This document shows positions 9,783 to 20,552 of a DNA stretch of 64,000 nt, piece by piece. Where the stretch lies: NCBI GenBank assembly GCA_963576735.1, contig OY755198.1, positions 3,844,001 through 3,908,000 of the forward strand, given 5' to 3'. Source of the DNA: Bedellia somnulentella. Its lineage: Eukaryota > Arthropoda > Insecta > Lepidoptera > Bedelliidae. Under the pieces are notes generated by a model. That model made no database searches, was not told the DNA's origin, and saw only the letters and a program-made list of their open reading frames with translations. The position numbers and the translations under genes are program-made. The first letter of the stretch is position 1, and each line of letters opens with the position of its first letter.

Positions 9783-10345
9783 GTCTAATGTCGAGCCAGT
9801 CCCTGTCTGAAAAGGCGCGAATGGCAGAACACAATGCTGTACTGGTGCCTACGCTGATGTATGGTAGTGTATGTTGGGCATGGCAAAAGAGGCATTAAAG
9901 TAGAGTGAATGCAGTGGAAATGCGATCACTCAGAAGTATATGTAATGTAAGATTGTGCAACAGAGTGAAAAATAGTGTAAATCGTGAACGTTTAGGTGTG
10001 AAAGATGACGTAGTGTGCAAGATAGAGAAAGGAATGTTAAGGTGGTTTGGGCACAGAGAGAGGATGAATGACAGTAAATTGGTGAAAAAGATCTATAGAG
10101 CCAATGTGGATGGTAATGTGAGTAGAGGACGACCACGGAGGACTCACCTAGACCAAATAGAGTATGTGCTCAAAAAGACCGGCGTCCGAAGTATGAAGAA
10201 TAAAAGAGCATGTATGAGAAGAATGATGAATGTAACAGAAACTAGATAGATTTGCCTGGATCGTACAAAGTGGCAATCTATAGTCTCTGCCGACCCCAAT
10301 GGGAACAATGGGCGTGAGTATAAGTAGGTAAGTAAGTAAGTATTT
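9783..10345 (+). mobile_element. RTE-L LINE, 3' fragment with ORF2 C-terminus
   Basis: Encodes the end of an RTE-clade reverse transcriptase: PTLMYGS, then NAVEMRSLRSIC, IEKGMLRWFGH, RGRPRRTHLDQIEYVLKK and RRMMNVTE. Stops interrupt the frame near 9897 and at 10247. The sequence continues through the family 3' end (CTCTGCCGACCCCAATGGGA, GGGCGTGAGTATAAG) into a (GTAA)n tail. The first ~80% of the element is absent. The protein matches the C-terminus of lepidopteran endonuclease-reverse transcriptases as I know them. Confidence 0.85.
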
Positions 10346-10397
10346 TCTTATGTCATTTGGTTTTAATTACTGTCCCAATATGAGCCTATAATTGTAC

Positions 10398-10658
10398 AAA
10401 AGTTACAAAATAATAGCTCGCTAATGCCATCTAGACCTTTTAAGAAAAACTAAAACAAACACAAACAACTTCGTTCGTTGAGTCCCATTATCATTACAGC
10501 GACATCTACCAAAATTTTCCGGTACTACCAAAAAGAAAATTGCATCACAAAACAGCCGTTTGATAACAGTTTAGTTTGCAAAGATTATAGCACCCATTAT
10601 ATAAACAAGTAGAATGCATACAAACATGAATGTATACATTGTATGCAGTAAATGTTTT
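10398..10658. repeat. Unnamed repeat, copy 2 of 2
   Basis: Direct counterpart of 8803-9045, with substitutions and short indels throughout, so the duplication is old. Confidence 0.6.
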
Positions 10659-10926
10659 TGCACGTATCGTTATAGTACTGTTGGCACAGATTTCAGTGTA
10701 TTGATTTGAGGTTTTACATAAGCCTTGCTATAGTTATTGATTAATTGAAAACTGTATTGTTTCCATATTGGTTCTATGTCGTTATAGAATCAATAAGGGT
10801 TTCTCAAATAACTGGGTACTACTTATTGGGGTAAAACTGAATGACATGAAGAAAACAGTTATTAAATAATTTACTGAACTTAATAGTATATGAGTTTGCA
10901 TGTTTGATGTTGAGGTACTATAGTGT

Positions 10927-11187
10927 AGTGTGTTGCTGTGAAGTGTCGGCTTAGAATAGCACTACCCCATTTCTTCCGGTGGGTGTACGTAAGAGGCGAC
11001 TAACGGTATTGGGGCTTTTAAGGGATTTTTGGGCGATGCGGTTGGAGACCCGTCACCAACAACCTTTATTCTACCATCATTTCTCCATTCAACTTTCCAA
11101 AAGTGGCTGAGGAATTTCTAATTCCTTAGCTCTGGCTACCCCTTCTAAGGATTTATAGCCGTGAGTAAATGTATGTATGTATGTATG
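10927..11187 (+). repeat. R245 repeat, full length, subfamily A
   Basis: An 11 bp target duplication TACTATAGTGT at 10916-10926 and 11188-11198. A few extra bases precede the GAAGTGTCGGC start. Confidence 0.87.
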
Positions 11188-11356
11188 TACTATAGTGTCT
11201 CTAAATCACTAGTGCTGCTTGTATTCCTAAAGTGGTTCGGATATTCTAAACTCCGAAGCTCTGGCCATCCGTTCTAAAGATTATAACTGGCAGAATAGAA
11301 AGTAGGAAACAAGCTTATGTGTTATTTAATGAAATTCTATGTTCTATTTGATTAAT

Positions 11357-11425
11357 AAATAAAGGAAAGATAAATTTTGACACAGGTGGTAATCAAACCC
11401 GCGAGCTACCGTGTCAATGAACAAA
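11357..11425 (-). mobile_element. tIR remnant with internal deletion
   Basis: AATAAAGGAAAGATAAATTT, then GACACAGGTGG and AACCCGCG joined straight to AGCTACCGTGTCAATG: the tRNA-like part has lost its anticodon arm. Confidence 0.6.
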
Positions 11426-11502
11426 AACATTCAAATATATTTAATTAAGTATATTTCAAAGTTCATAATTATTAAAATTTTATCTAATATATAAATAATT
11501 AG

Positions 11503-11721
11503 CTGTGCAGTATCGGCTTATAACAGCAGTAACCTTTTCTTGTCGTGGGTGTTTTATGAGGTGGCTAAGAGTATTGAATTTTTAATGTAATTATTGGGCA
11601 ATAAAGCTGAAAATGGAGACACATAACTAAAAATCCTATATTGAACTATGTTTTCCATTAAACTTTTTAGAATGTGGCTGAGGATTTTTAAGTTATTGTA
11701 TTACTCTGCTCGCATAAGTTT
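11503..11721 (+). repeat. R245 repeat, old copy
   Basis: GCTGTGCAGTATCGGCTTA start, GGTGGCTAAGAGTATTG core and AATGTGGCTGAGGA; strongly diverged. Confidence 0.6.
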
Positions 11722-12218
11722 AGAAAGTAAGTAAGTGCAATAAATAAATAAGAATAACAATAATAAGTAAGTAAATAAATAAGATGCAGTGCTAATTTTT
11801 GTTTTATTTGTATTATCAAAAACTGTCTCGTGTAGGTTTAGTGTGGCCTTTCGACTATTTCAAGCGATTTAAAATTTTATGCATTGTATATATATTTATT
11901 AGTAAACACATCTGTAAATAATCGGTTGCCTAATGTTATTTCATTATAACTTCTTGTTTTTGTCAATATTTTTTGTATACTATAAGAGGCTATGATTAAA
12001 TTAATAATTTCATCAGGACTCACGCAATAGATAGATAAGAAGTCCATAACTAATATAAATATATAATAAATAAGGTTGTTCTTGTTTAACAAGTTTCCGT
12101 TTATCTAGGTTGAGATTTCACATTTTTTTTACTAGAACTTTCAAAAGAAACGACAATAAGGAAAAATCTGCTGGTCAACAAAATTGAATTCCTTTTTATT
12201 TAAGTAAAGCTTGGAATA

Positions 12219-12473
12219 CATAAATACATACACTCACGGCTATATTTCCCTGGAAGGGGTAGCCCGAGCTAAGGAGTAAGAAATTCCTCAGCTAAGAAGA
12301 AGTTTGGAAGTTGAGTGGGGAAAAGATGGTAAAAAATAAAGGTTTTTGGTGATGGGTCTTAAACCGCATCGCCCGAAAATCCAATAAAAAGCCCCAATAC
12401 CCTTAGTCGCCTCTTACGACACCCGTGGGTGGAAAGGGGTAGCGACATTCTAAGCCGGCACTACACGGCAACA
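12219..12473 (-). repeat. R245 repeat, full length
   Basis: Complement of the tail through GGTTTTTGGTGATGGGTC to AGCCGGCACTACACGGC; mixed A/B diagnostic bases. Confidence 0.82.
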
Positions 12474-12544
12474 TGATTTTTATTTCATAATTTTGTTTTT
12501 ATTAAAAATCTTTTAGCCAATATGACCTTAATAATGCAACAACC

Positions 12545-12690
12545 TCTTCCGAAATATGAAGAATAAAATAGCATGTCTGCAAAGATTGGTGGATGTAACC
12601 GAAGCTAGAGAGGTTTGTCAGGATCGTACAAAGTGACGAGAGTCTCTGCCTACCCCAATGGGAATTCATAGCGTGAGTATATGCATGTAT
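12545..12690 (+). mobile_element. RTE-L LINE 3' fragment
   Basis: CCGAAATATGAAGAATAAAA...GAGGTTTGTCAGGATCG...CTCTGCCTACCCCAATGGGA...GCGTGAGTATATGCATG. It lacks several bases of the GCGATCGATAG block. Confidence 0.75.
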
Positions 12691-12914
12691 GTACTACTAA
12701 TTGGTACTTAGTACTAACTAATTAAGAAATCAAACTGTAGCATAACCGTGTAACTGCATAGCACCTACTACGCAGAGGTCCCGGAGTGAATCGTAGCATT
12801 TAAATGGCGCATCGTAGACGCAACATTGCGCAACGCCCCCGTAGTCCCGGGTGCCTCGTAGCACCGTAGTTTGAGATGGCGTATTTCCTTATAGTATGCA
12901 ATTCATAATTATTG

Positions 12915-13158
12915 CAGCTGTGTAGTGTCGGAGAATAGCACTACCCCTTCCTACCTACGGGTGTCGTAAGAGGCTACTAAGGGTATGGGGGTTTTTTAAG
13001 TGATTTTTGGGCGATGCCGTGACCCATCACCAACGATACTTTATTTCTACCATCTTGTGCCCCATAAACTTCCAAATGTGGCTGATGAAATTCTAGCTCT
13101 GAAGGTCTGGCTAAACCTTCTAGGAATTTATAGCCGTGAGTATATACATTTATGTATG
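12915..13158 (+). repeat. R245 repeat, subfamily B
   Basis: TAATTATTG at 12906-12914 and 13159-13167 is the target duplication (9 bp). CAACGATACTTTATTTC and TCTAGCTCTGAAGG mark subfamily B. Confidence 0.83.
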
Positions 13159-13182
13159 TAATTATTGAAAATGTATTGAACA

Positions 13183-13552
13183 TGATTATTTATTTATTTA
13201 TTTATTCCAAAAAACATAATCATTACAGGCATAAACCTAATGCGATAACATTTTAAATTACATTTTAACATATTAAATTTATGGTACTCTCTTACTTATT
13301 GTAACATAGATATTTCAAGGCAACGATTGTGAAGTCACCCAGATGACATGCAAAAACATCCACATCTTCTGCAATTTCCCGCAAAGCCACTAGTGCTCTG
13401 ACCAGAGGGCACTGCTGCAATAAATTAGTGCGCGACTGTGGTAAGGCAAAAAATTTTCCCTGTCGTCGTCTCATTGTTCCATTCGGCACTTTCAAATTTA
13501 TTTGACCCAGTATAAAAGAATTTGGAATGATACCCCGCATAACTTTCAATAA
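13183..13552 (-). mobile_element. LINE 3' end with ORF2 C-terminal remnant
   Basis: The minus strand has an open frame (13549 to 13292) ending ...CYNK, with LPQSRTNLLQQCPLVRAL in the middle, a motif recalling the C-termini of Jockey-like insect LINE polyproteins (my recollection). A short untranslated part and an AATAAATAAATA tail follow at 13183-13205. No reverse transcriptase catalytic region is present. Confidence 0.5.
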
Positions 13553-13837
13553 ATATAAAATTAGATTTAAATCATATTTAAATTATATTTAGAGGTAGGC
13601 AGAGATTCGAAAACCCGAAATTTGGTGTTTGAATAATGTCTAGTCGCGTTATTTCGTTGTGACCTAGTTTTTTTATGATAACTGAAATACCAAATTAAAT
13701 TTAAAAAGTAGTTGTATTAAACAATATTTGGACTCAAATATTTAGACTCATTTATTTAATTCTTAAAAGAGGAATGAAAGTAAGTAAAAAGAATGACGCC
13801 AGCAATTGTTTTTGCATACTCAATTCAAACTCAAACC

Positions 13838-13965
13838 TTCACGTTTCGTATATTCCTGAAGGGTTTAGCACAGGTACTAATATTTCTACACATCACGTGA
13901 CATTTTCACCCGGTGTTTAGTGTACTCACGTGACAGGGGGCAGGCATATAACAGTTTTTTCATAC
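13838..13965 (-). mobile_element. S1 SINE, 3' half, old
   Basis: TTCACG..TATATTCCTGAAGGG..AGGTACTAATA, ACATCACGTGACA and GTACTCACGTGACAGGGGGC match the tail half of S1 in inverse orientation. Confidence 0.6.
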
Positions 13966-13978
13966 TCTTAGTTAATAA

Positions 13979-14229
13979 TTAACCGTGTCGTGTCGGCTTA
14001 GAATAACAATACCCCATTTCTTCCGGTACACACCGTACACCCATACGTAAGAGGTGACTAACGGTATTGGGGCTTTTAAGTTTTTTTTGGGCGATGCGGT
14101 TGGAGACCCTAACAACCCTTATTCCACCATCTTTTCCCTACGCAACTTCAAAAGTGGCTGAGGAGTTTCTGATTCCTTAGCTCTTGCTACCCTTTCACGT
14201 GATTCATAGCCGTCAGTATATGTATGTAT
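13979..14229 (+). repeat. R245 repeat, subfamily A
   Basis: Full length with a small duplication around the GTACACACCGTACACCCA part. Its tail abuts the inverse RTE-L tail at 14230. Confidence 0.8.
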
Positions 14230-14393
14230 ACTTACTTACTTATACTCACGCCCATTATTCCCATTGGGGTAGGCAGAGACTATTTATCGCCACTTAGTAC
14301 GATCTTGACAAACCTCTCTTGCCTCCCTTACATTCATTATTCTTCTCATACATGCTCTTTTATTCTTCTCACTTCGGACCCCCGCCTTGTATG
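14230..14393 (-). mobile_element. RTE-L LINE 3' fragment
   Basis: Complement of the GTAAGTA tail, GGCGTGAGTATA, the CCCCAATGGGAA hairpin, and coding sequence as far as GGGGGTCCGAAG. Confidence 0.8.
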
Positions 14394-14750
14394 TATGTAT
14401 GTTAGTTAATAATGCCTCATAATTACAACATGGATAAAGAAGCAATAAAACCTTCATCTGATGGTCATTGGCAATTGTTTCAAGTGTGGTTTACAATAAT
14501 TTTAATGGTATAGGAGGACTCAAACATGAATCATGTTATAAAATTGGTATTAAATGGAACTTTACTCTGCCCAATTTAAAACGGGTGATTTGATATCTCC
14601 ATGCAAGCACCATCATCATAAGTCTTAAATATAGGCCTTTCAAGAGATCTTCTGAACGACGAGTCCCGGAGTCTTTCACACACTACGTCGTCTTTAGAAC
14701 TTTCGAGCTCCAATGGCCGTTAATTAGTGCGAAATAGCAATAATATAATT

Positions 14751-14817
14751 GTAGTGGCGATCGATAGTCTCTGCCTACCCCAATGGGAACTAATGGCGTG
14801 AGAATATGTATGTATGT
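14751..14817 (+). mobile_element. RTE-L LINE, last 65 bases
   Basis: TGGCGATCGATAGTCTCTGC to GGCGTGAGAATATGTATG: a clean, strongly 5'-truncated copy that shows the family 3' end well. Confidence 0.8.
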
Positions 14818-15080
14818 ATTATATATCTAAGGTTTTCCCGCCCAGCTATTCCCCAAGAATGGTATAGCAATGTTTCAAAAAGAGATAGAAGTAATTACAA
14901 CAATTTTACCGTAACTTTCGACAATAGATCAGAGGAAACCATATTGCATTTGCAACAAAGATAAAGTGTTAATCAGTTGATAACTACATTGAAAGCCCCT
15001 CGCCTTATATCGTACCCATGGGAAGAGTTGGGGTAATGCAATCATAAGCCAAGACAACCGTATATAAGGGTGGGCTTGGA

Positions 15081-15550
15081 GCATAGAGAATTTAACTATA
15101 CAGAGCGGAAGCCAAAATGTAGGTCAGTGCAAAAATTTGGAAAAAAACGTTAAATTTAATTGTACACCCTGAGTGGATACATACATATGCTCACAGCTAC
15201 AAATCCCTAGAAGGGGTAGCCAGAGCTAAGGAATTTGAAATTCCTCAGCCACTTTTGGAAAATTGAGTGGTGAAAAGATGGTAAAGTAAAGGTTGTTGGT
15301 GATGGGTCTCCAACCGCATCGCCCAAAATCCCTTAAAAGCTCCAATACCGTTAGTCGCCTCTTACGTACGACCATCGGCAGAAACGTGGTAATGCTATTC
15401 TAAGCCGGCACTACGCGGCACTTGCATTTTTTGGTTGATTCAATGTACTACTGACCTTTGTTGTTCATACATTTTCTTCCCTTATGTCAGTTGAAATGCA
15501 CTGAATTATTTACGAAAATTGACAGTCTTCTATTCACTTAACGCGCATCC
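15081..15550 (+). mobile_element. M2 element, interrupted by R245
   Basis: The left end has AACTATACAGAGCGGAAGCC and GTAGGTCAGTGC, then TACACCCTGA. The right part has TTCTTCCCTTATGTCAGTTG and CTTCTATTCACTTAA. An R245 copy sits at 15176-15420. Same family as 16036, 25829, 31049 and 61965. Confidence 0.65.
15176..15420 (-). repeat. R245 repeat inserted in M2
   Basis: Full-length inverse copy from the tail complement to CCGGCACTACGCGGC. Confidence 0.82.
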
Positions 15551-15582
15551 TGTACATTTCATGTAAACTAACTCTCGTACAT

Positions 15583-15825
15583 ACATGCGTATATACTCAC
15601 GGCGTTAAATCCCAAAAAATGGTAGACAGAGCTTCAGATATAGAAACCCCTCAGCCGCATTTAGAAGTTTATACGGGACAAGATGGCAGAAATAAAGTAT
15701 CGTTGGTTATGAATCTTAAAAATCATCACCCAAAAACCACTTAAAAAGCCACCTACCGTTAGTCGCCTCACACGACACCTGTAGGTAGAAAGTTGTAGTG
15801 ACATTCTAAGCCGACACTACACTAT
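15583..15825 (-). repeat. R245 repeat, subfamily B
   Basis: AAAGTATCGTTGG and TTAGAAGTTTATACGGGAC mark subfamily B. It ends near GACACTACAC. Confidence 0.75.
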
Positions 15826-16035
15826 TATTGGGGTGATTCAATAATAAGCCAAGAGTTAACGGAGGGCTGGCAGCATAGATATAAATTCACACAATTATTT
15901 ATGTCCCACAAAGGGAACCTACATACTTGTACAGTGCAACCTATGTATTACATTTGATGTAATGTAATGTAGTACAGCATTATTAATTAATGATTAGGTC
16001 AAGCTATTTAGTTAATCTAAACTTTATGGCTTATG

Positions 16036-16524
16036 CCATAGAGCACTTAACTAAACAGACAAGAAACAAAAAATGTCATTATCCGTAAGGGTTTCAGTGT
16101 ATTTCCACTGACTTAGGGCCAGCGCTGACTGCCGGCATGGCATGGCAAAAGATTTCGGTACAGATATAGCATTTTTAATCTTATTACCATGAGTATAGAA
16201 TTCATTTTACTTCATTTTGACACAACGATGCCGACGTGCTGTCCTACCGCGGCCTCCCTCGGCATCTTTGTGTCAAAATGAATTCTATATGCATGGTAAT
16301 AAGATCAAAAATGCTATATCTGTACCGAAATCCTTTGCCATGCCATGCCGGCAGTCAGCGCCGGCCCTTAAGCGAAGCAAATGTATGAGCTACAAATGAC
16401 AGAACATTGAATAAACCAATCAGGGTGTAGGGACAACTGATTTTAACTATTGTTTTTGCCGGAAATTTTTAGCATTTTTGGTACTGAACTACGTTTGGTT
16501 TCCGCTCTATTTACATAAGTTTAC
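16036..16524 (-). mobile_element. M2 element, interrupted by a fold-back element
   Basis: Left: CATAGAGCACTTAACTAAAC and TTCAGTGTATTTCCACTGAC. Right: AATCAGGGTGTAGGGACAAC and GAACTACGTTTGGTTTCCGC, then CTCTATTTACATAAG. Comparison with 62288-62310 gives the uninterrupted order CCACTGACTTAAGC. Confidence 0.7.
16116..16367. mobile_element. Fold-back (hairpin) DNA element, PIF/Harbinger-like
   Basis: The two halves are inverted copies: ~110 nt arms about 95% complementary, starting GGGCCAGCGCTGACTGCCGG and ending in its near-complement, around a ~26 nt spacer near 16240. TTA at 16113-16115 and 16368-16370 is a 3 bp target duplication, confirmed against the empty site in another M2 copy. TTA duplications and GGGCC ends suggest PIF/Harbinger; no transposase is present. 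Confidence 0.8.
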
Positions 16525-16640
16525 AACTCTACTGTGTATTGGGCTACCTAAATTCACACAAAAATAGCATCATAGATTAGTTTGTTCTAATATTTAAAAA
16601 TAATATGTATCAAATTTACGAGCTAAGAAAAACCCAACTT

Positions 16641-16835
16641 ATTTCTTCCTCCGACAGCCATAAGAGGCAAGGTATTTGGGCTAATTAAGTGATGGTTCGG
16701 CGATATTTCTGGAGACCCATCACAAACCATCATTTCTTTTACTATCTTTTACCGACAATCTTCCAAAAGTGACCGAGAAGTTTCTAATTTTAGTGATAAA
16801 TAGCAGTTAGTATTGTATGTAAGTAAATTAAAATT
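16641..16835 (+). repeat. R245 repeat, old copy
   Basis: CATAAGAGGCAAGGTATTTG, GGAGACCCATCACAA and CTTCCAAAAGTGACCGAG are recognisable. The 5' end is missing. Confidence 0.6.
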
Positions 16836-16969
16836 GGTTTAACATGACATTTCTTATTATAATTAAACATAATATAACATTGTAAGTACCTAAGGATTGT
16901 AATGATCTGAAGTAAATGGCTTGAATTGAAATGTATATCAGTGTTAACAATCTCAACGTAAATATTTAA

Positions 16970-17045
16970 GGTTTACAAGTTGTACTTAGTCTGGGGCTAA
17001 CTTGATCTGTGTAAAATTTGTCCCTGTATATTTATTTATTTGTTA
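16970..17045 (+). mobile_element. S2 SINE, 3' end
   Basis: GGGGCTAACTTGATCTGTGT followed by TTTATTTATTTG: a strongly truncated copy. Confidence 0.6.
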
Positions 17046-17260
17046 TTTAAGGTAACTTTAACATTTTGCTTAAATTAGTTTAATGTCATATCAACACACC
17101 CAGATTCCTCTATGCTGGTCTAGTGCGGTTTAGCATTATTTAACGACTATTTAAAAGTACTCATTTTATACCCACTGTCTTTCTCTACTAAAAACATCCT
17201 CCACGTTGGCTCTATTATGTATATTTCTTTCACCACTTTACTACATTTCTATCTTGCTCA

Positions 17261-17353
17261 TACATACATATACTCGCGGCTATAAATCCCATAAAGGGGT
17301 AGCCAAAGCAGGAAGACAGGGGTAGTGATATTCTTAGCCGGCACTACACGGCA
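17261..17353 (-). repeat. R245 repeat, internal deletion
   Basis: Both ends are kept (CATATACTCGCGGCTATAAA and CCGGCACTACACGGC), but about 150 bases between GTAGCCA and the GGGGTAGTG block are gone. Confidence 0.7.
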
Positions 17354-17447
17354 TTACTTTATATTTAATCTTGCACATTACTTTATATTTTATCGTTATT
17401 TAACGACCACCGCGATAGTAATTGGGACAAACAGCTTAATACATAAA

Positions 17448-17500
17448 TTCATATATACTCACGCCATTATTTTCCAATGGGGTAGGCGGAGACTAACGGC
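17448..17500 (-). mobile_element. RTE-L LINE, last 50 bases
   Basis: TATACTCACGCCATTATTTT and CCAATGGGGTAGGCGGAGAC. Confidence 0.6.
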
Positions 17501-17789
17501 TTAATGTGCCTTACAAAGCACAAAATCACGATACGTTTTGGAAAAAAACAGGTTATTTAGCTTGCTATGTCCTTACCAGACTAGGTCAAATTTAACAACG
17601 TAATTTGAAAGTGTTCCCTCCGTAATCTGATGAGGGACATCCAAATTGTTAACCATACACTCTTCCCCAAGACTGCAGATAGAAATTGGTAAGAAAATGT
17701 ATGAAATCTCACGCTTTAGCTACTTAAAGAAAACTCCACAGGACCCAAAGCACCCTAATGTAAGTTCAAACAAAATCCACGAGATGGCG

Positions 17790-17995
17790 CTGCATAGTAT
17801 TTACGAAAGAGGTTGATATGACGTAAACACTGCAGTATACTATCCACGGAACAATTGAGAGTAGAGAAGGATGCGCGCGCAATGTGATACCTATTCGTGT
17901 ACCGTTCGAATCTAGCTTGAATCCGTGCGATAATTTTCGAGCGGTTTTCGTTGCAGTATATGTGAAAAATGGATGACTTAGTGTTGCGGATGTAG
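17790..17995 (+). promoter_or_regulatory. Possible promoter and noncoding first exon
   Basis: A unique, CpG-rich island in AT-rich surroundings (GATGCGCGCGCAATG, CGTACCGTTCGAATC, GCGATAATTTTCGAGCGG). It ends in GATGTAG|GTTAAT, which could be a splice donor. It lies about 600 bp before the first coding exon at 18605. No TATA box; assignment by composition only. Confidence 0.3.
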
Positions 17996-18109
17996 GTTAA
18001 TGTTGGGTAGGATTTGTGTGGGTGATTTTGGGGAGTTAGTATTGCTATTTTGTCAGGTATTTGTTTATTGGAAGTAATGGTTTACAAACCGGAAGTTTAA
18101 GCATTTTTT

Positions 18110-18480
18110 ATTTATTTACGAGTTAGGTGTAAAAACACAGCTGTCTTATATTTAAATAGTTTTCTTTATTTTCATAGTTTAGAAAAAGAGATGTTTTGAA
18201 TATTGTTTTTTAGTAGTTATTGGTTTATGTGTAAGGGAAGTAATAATTTTTAAAAGGGATCTAATAATATATTCTAAATTATAAACGAATCATACATAAT
18301 AACACAGTAGATTAATAGTTGAAAATTATCTAACCTTCTTTATCGTCGTAGTTAAAAGTAACTATATCTTTTGTATGACATCAAATATTTAATTTTAAAG
18401 AAAAAACTATAACATCATGTTAATTTTTAAAGCGTACTTATATGAATTAAAAACCTAATACATTAACGACCCCATCACCA
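18110..18480. other. AT-rich stretch, nothing recognised
   Basis: No repeat or coding signal; it would be a short first intron if the promoter at 17.8 kb and the exon at 18.6 kb belong together. Confidence 0.35.
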
Positions 18481-18604
18481 AAACGCCGCATCGAACGAGA
18501 ACAGCCTATATCAGCAAGCCTGGCACCTAGAATAGGCCATCTCTAGCCAATCGATTGAACCTCCGGCTAGTCGCGGTGAGACCGCTGTCGAGAGCGGTCG
18601 TGTG

Positions 18605-18820
18605 ATGGGTGAGCTACAATATCCTGGTACTGCTGGCGTTGGTGATGAGGAGCGCCAGTACCGCGGCCCGTTCAGGAGGCCCCCACAATATAGGTGGCCC
18701 ATGCCCCAACAGCCCCAACCGTCAGCCTTCGCCCAATGGAGAAGGGCCCCTGCGCCACCTAAACCACCGGATTACAGACGCTCGGCATCATATCCTGGAA
18801 AACCAGAAGAAACCTATCAG
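18605..18820 (+). CDS. Probable first coding exon of an unidentified gene
   Basis: 72 codons from ATG (18605; G at -3 and +4, a good start context) to a CAG|GTACTT donor at 18820/18821. The frame stays open upstream to 18536, so an earlier in-frame part cannot be excluded. The peptide begins MGELQYPGTAG, then has an arginine/proline/glutamine-rich part with RRPPQYRWPMPQQPQP and RAPAPPKPPDYRRSASYPG, and ends KPEETYQ. Such PPKPP segments are typical of disordered SH3- or WW-binding regions. Base composition (GC-rich, many CpG) is unlike the repeats around it, and no repeat matches it. It ends in phase 0, compatible with the exon at 40903. I do not recognise the gene. The alternative, a chance ORF in a CpG island, is less likely given the clean donor and biased composition. 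Confidence 0.6.
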
Positions 18821-19389
18821 GTACTTAACTAAACTATAATACTACGTTTTCTGACAAAATACTAGGAGAGTAAAGAGTTGAAAGAGGTTTTTGAACAACA
18901 TATGGCCTAACATATGTTTTGCTGAAATTTTACGACTGTTTATGTAGTTATGAAAGCCTGGTAGTTCAGGTGATTAGTTTAATGGTTGAGTTGATATTTC
19001 ACCGTAAAGGGTAGGTAGGAAAGTAGTAATTACATAAGTAATGATATAGTTCGATCGATATTCGGAAATTTTACATACGTTTACACAATCACTGAAAACT
19101 TCTGTTTTGTGTAAAATGTTTTCACACACAAAAGTGGAAGTTAGTTTTGCTATATACCTGATTCAAGTATAATTATTGTATTACAGATTTTTATTTCTTT
19201 GAAATTTATTTGTATGTCCGTTACTTTGATAATGTTGAACAAATGTTGACTATTTAACCTGTATTGGTCTAGTTTTTGTAATTTACACTTTTAGTATAAC
19301 TTTGTTCGTAAAATTGTAATAAGAATACAAAAACATACATTATGATTAATAACTTCCTAGATCTACAACTACAGCACAGCACGTACATA

Positions 19390-19585
19390 CAAAGACACAT
19401 ATACTCACGCCATTAGTTCCCATTGGTGCAGGCAGAGACTATCGATCGCCACTTATTACGATATTGGCAATATTTTCGAGTTTCAATTGCATTCATCAAT
19501 CTTATCATACATGTCCTTTTGTTCTTCATACTTCGGACACCTGCCTTTTTGAGTACCCTTATTCTCGATTTGGTCTAAATATGAC
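19390..19585 (-). mobile_element. RTE-L LINE 3' fragment
   Basis: Complement of the tail, ATCGATAGTCTCTGCC-type end, and coding sequence back to the ACCAAATCGAG (LDQIE-like) region. Confidence 0.75.
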
Positions 19586-19710
19586 GTAAAACCTGCTTAT
19601 ATTTTTTTTTATCAGAAAAGCTTGTTACATTTACATGTACAAGTCCATTTTTATTGAACTTTACGTAATGAATTTTTTGACAAATCAGTATAATAACTTA
19701 AGTTGGTTGG

Positions 19711-19962
19711 TGTGTAGTGTCGGCTTAGAATAGCACTACCCCATTTCTTCCGGTGGGTGAACGTAAGAGGTGACTAACAATATTGGGGCTTTTAAGGGAT
19801 TTTTGGGCGATGCGGTTGGAGACCCATCACCAACAACCTTTATCTCACCATCTTTTCCCCACGAAAGTTTCAAAAGTGGCTGAGGAATTTTTAATTCCCT
19901 AGCTATGGCTACCCTTTCAAGGGATTTATAGCCGTGAGTATATGTATGTTTGTATGTATGTA
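19711..19962 (+). repeat. R245 repeat, full length, subfamily A
   Basis: GTGTAGTGTCGGCTTAG to GCCGTGAGTATATGTATG with a long (ATGT)n tail. Confidence 0.85.
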
Positions 19963-20279
19963 CTTCAAAAGAAGGAGGTTCTCTATTTGAATGTATGTTT
20001 TTTGTATGTAAGTTACGCTACGCGATTACTTCGATGGCCATTAAATCAAACAGCTTCAAAAAATAATATTTTGCACCTATGACTGTTACTATTAGGTACC
20101 TATGCTTTTAGTGTAGTCCCGTTTAATTTTCATTAGTTTTGATAGCGAGGTAATAAAAGTATTACAAAATATAAAACTACGTGGATAACCCTATTGATTG
20201 CCGATTTTTGCATAAAAAAATTTAGTTACCATTTTGTTAAAAAAAAGTTTTATTCTGTGATATCTAATTAAATGTCATT

Positions 20280-20378
20280 TTATTTCTACTCCCCTTTCAA
20301 CTTCCAATTGGCTGAGGAGTTTCAAGCTCTGGCTACCCCTTTTTAGGATTTGTGGCCGTGAGTATATGTATGTATGTA
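20280..20378 (+). repeat. R245 repeat, 5'-truncated, subfamily B
   Basis: Only CAACTTCCAATTGGCTGAGG to the tail. Confidence 0.65.
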
Positions 20379-20552
20379 CCTTTTTAAACAAAAATGGAAC
20401 CGCCTTCTCAGTCATTTGATGGAAACCCAAATTGTCATACAAAATTCGATAAATATCGTCGTCCACGAATTCTTTTTTTTATATATATATCTATAATCAC
20501 ACAACCGAACCCTATAAAGAGTGAAGAATGGCAACCTAATTGTATAAAAATA

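Noticed and set aside
9930..10136. Minus-strand ORFs over RTE-L (also 30252-30513)
   Set aside because: Antisense shadows of the reverse transcriptase C-terminus.
18609..18839. Second frame across the 18.6 kb exon
   Set aside because: Shadow of the better frame; it ignores the CAG|GT donor and loses the proline-rich pattern.
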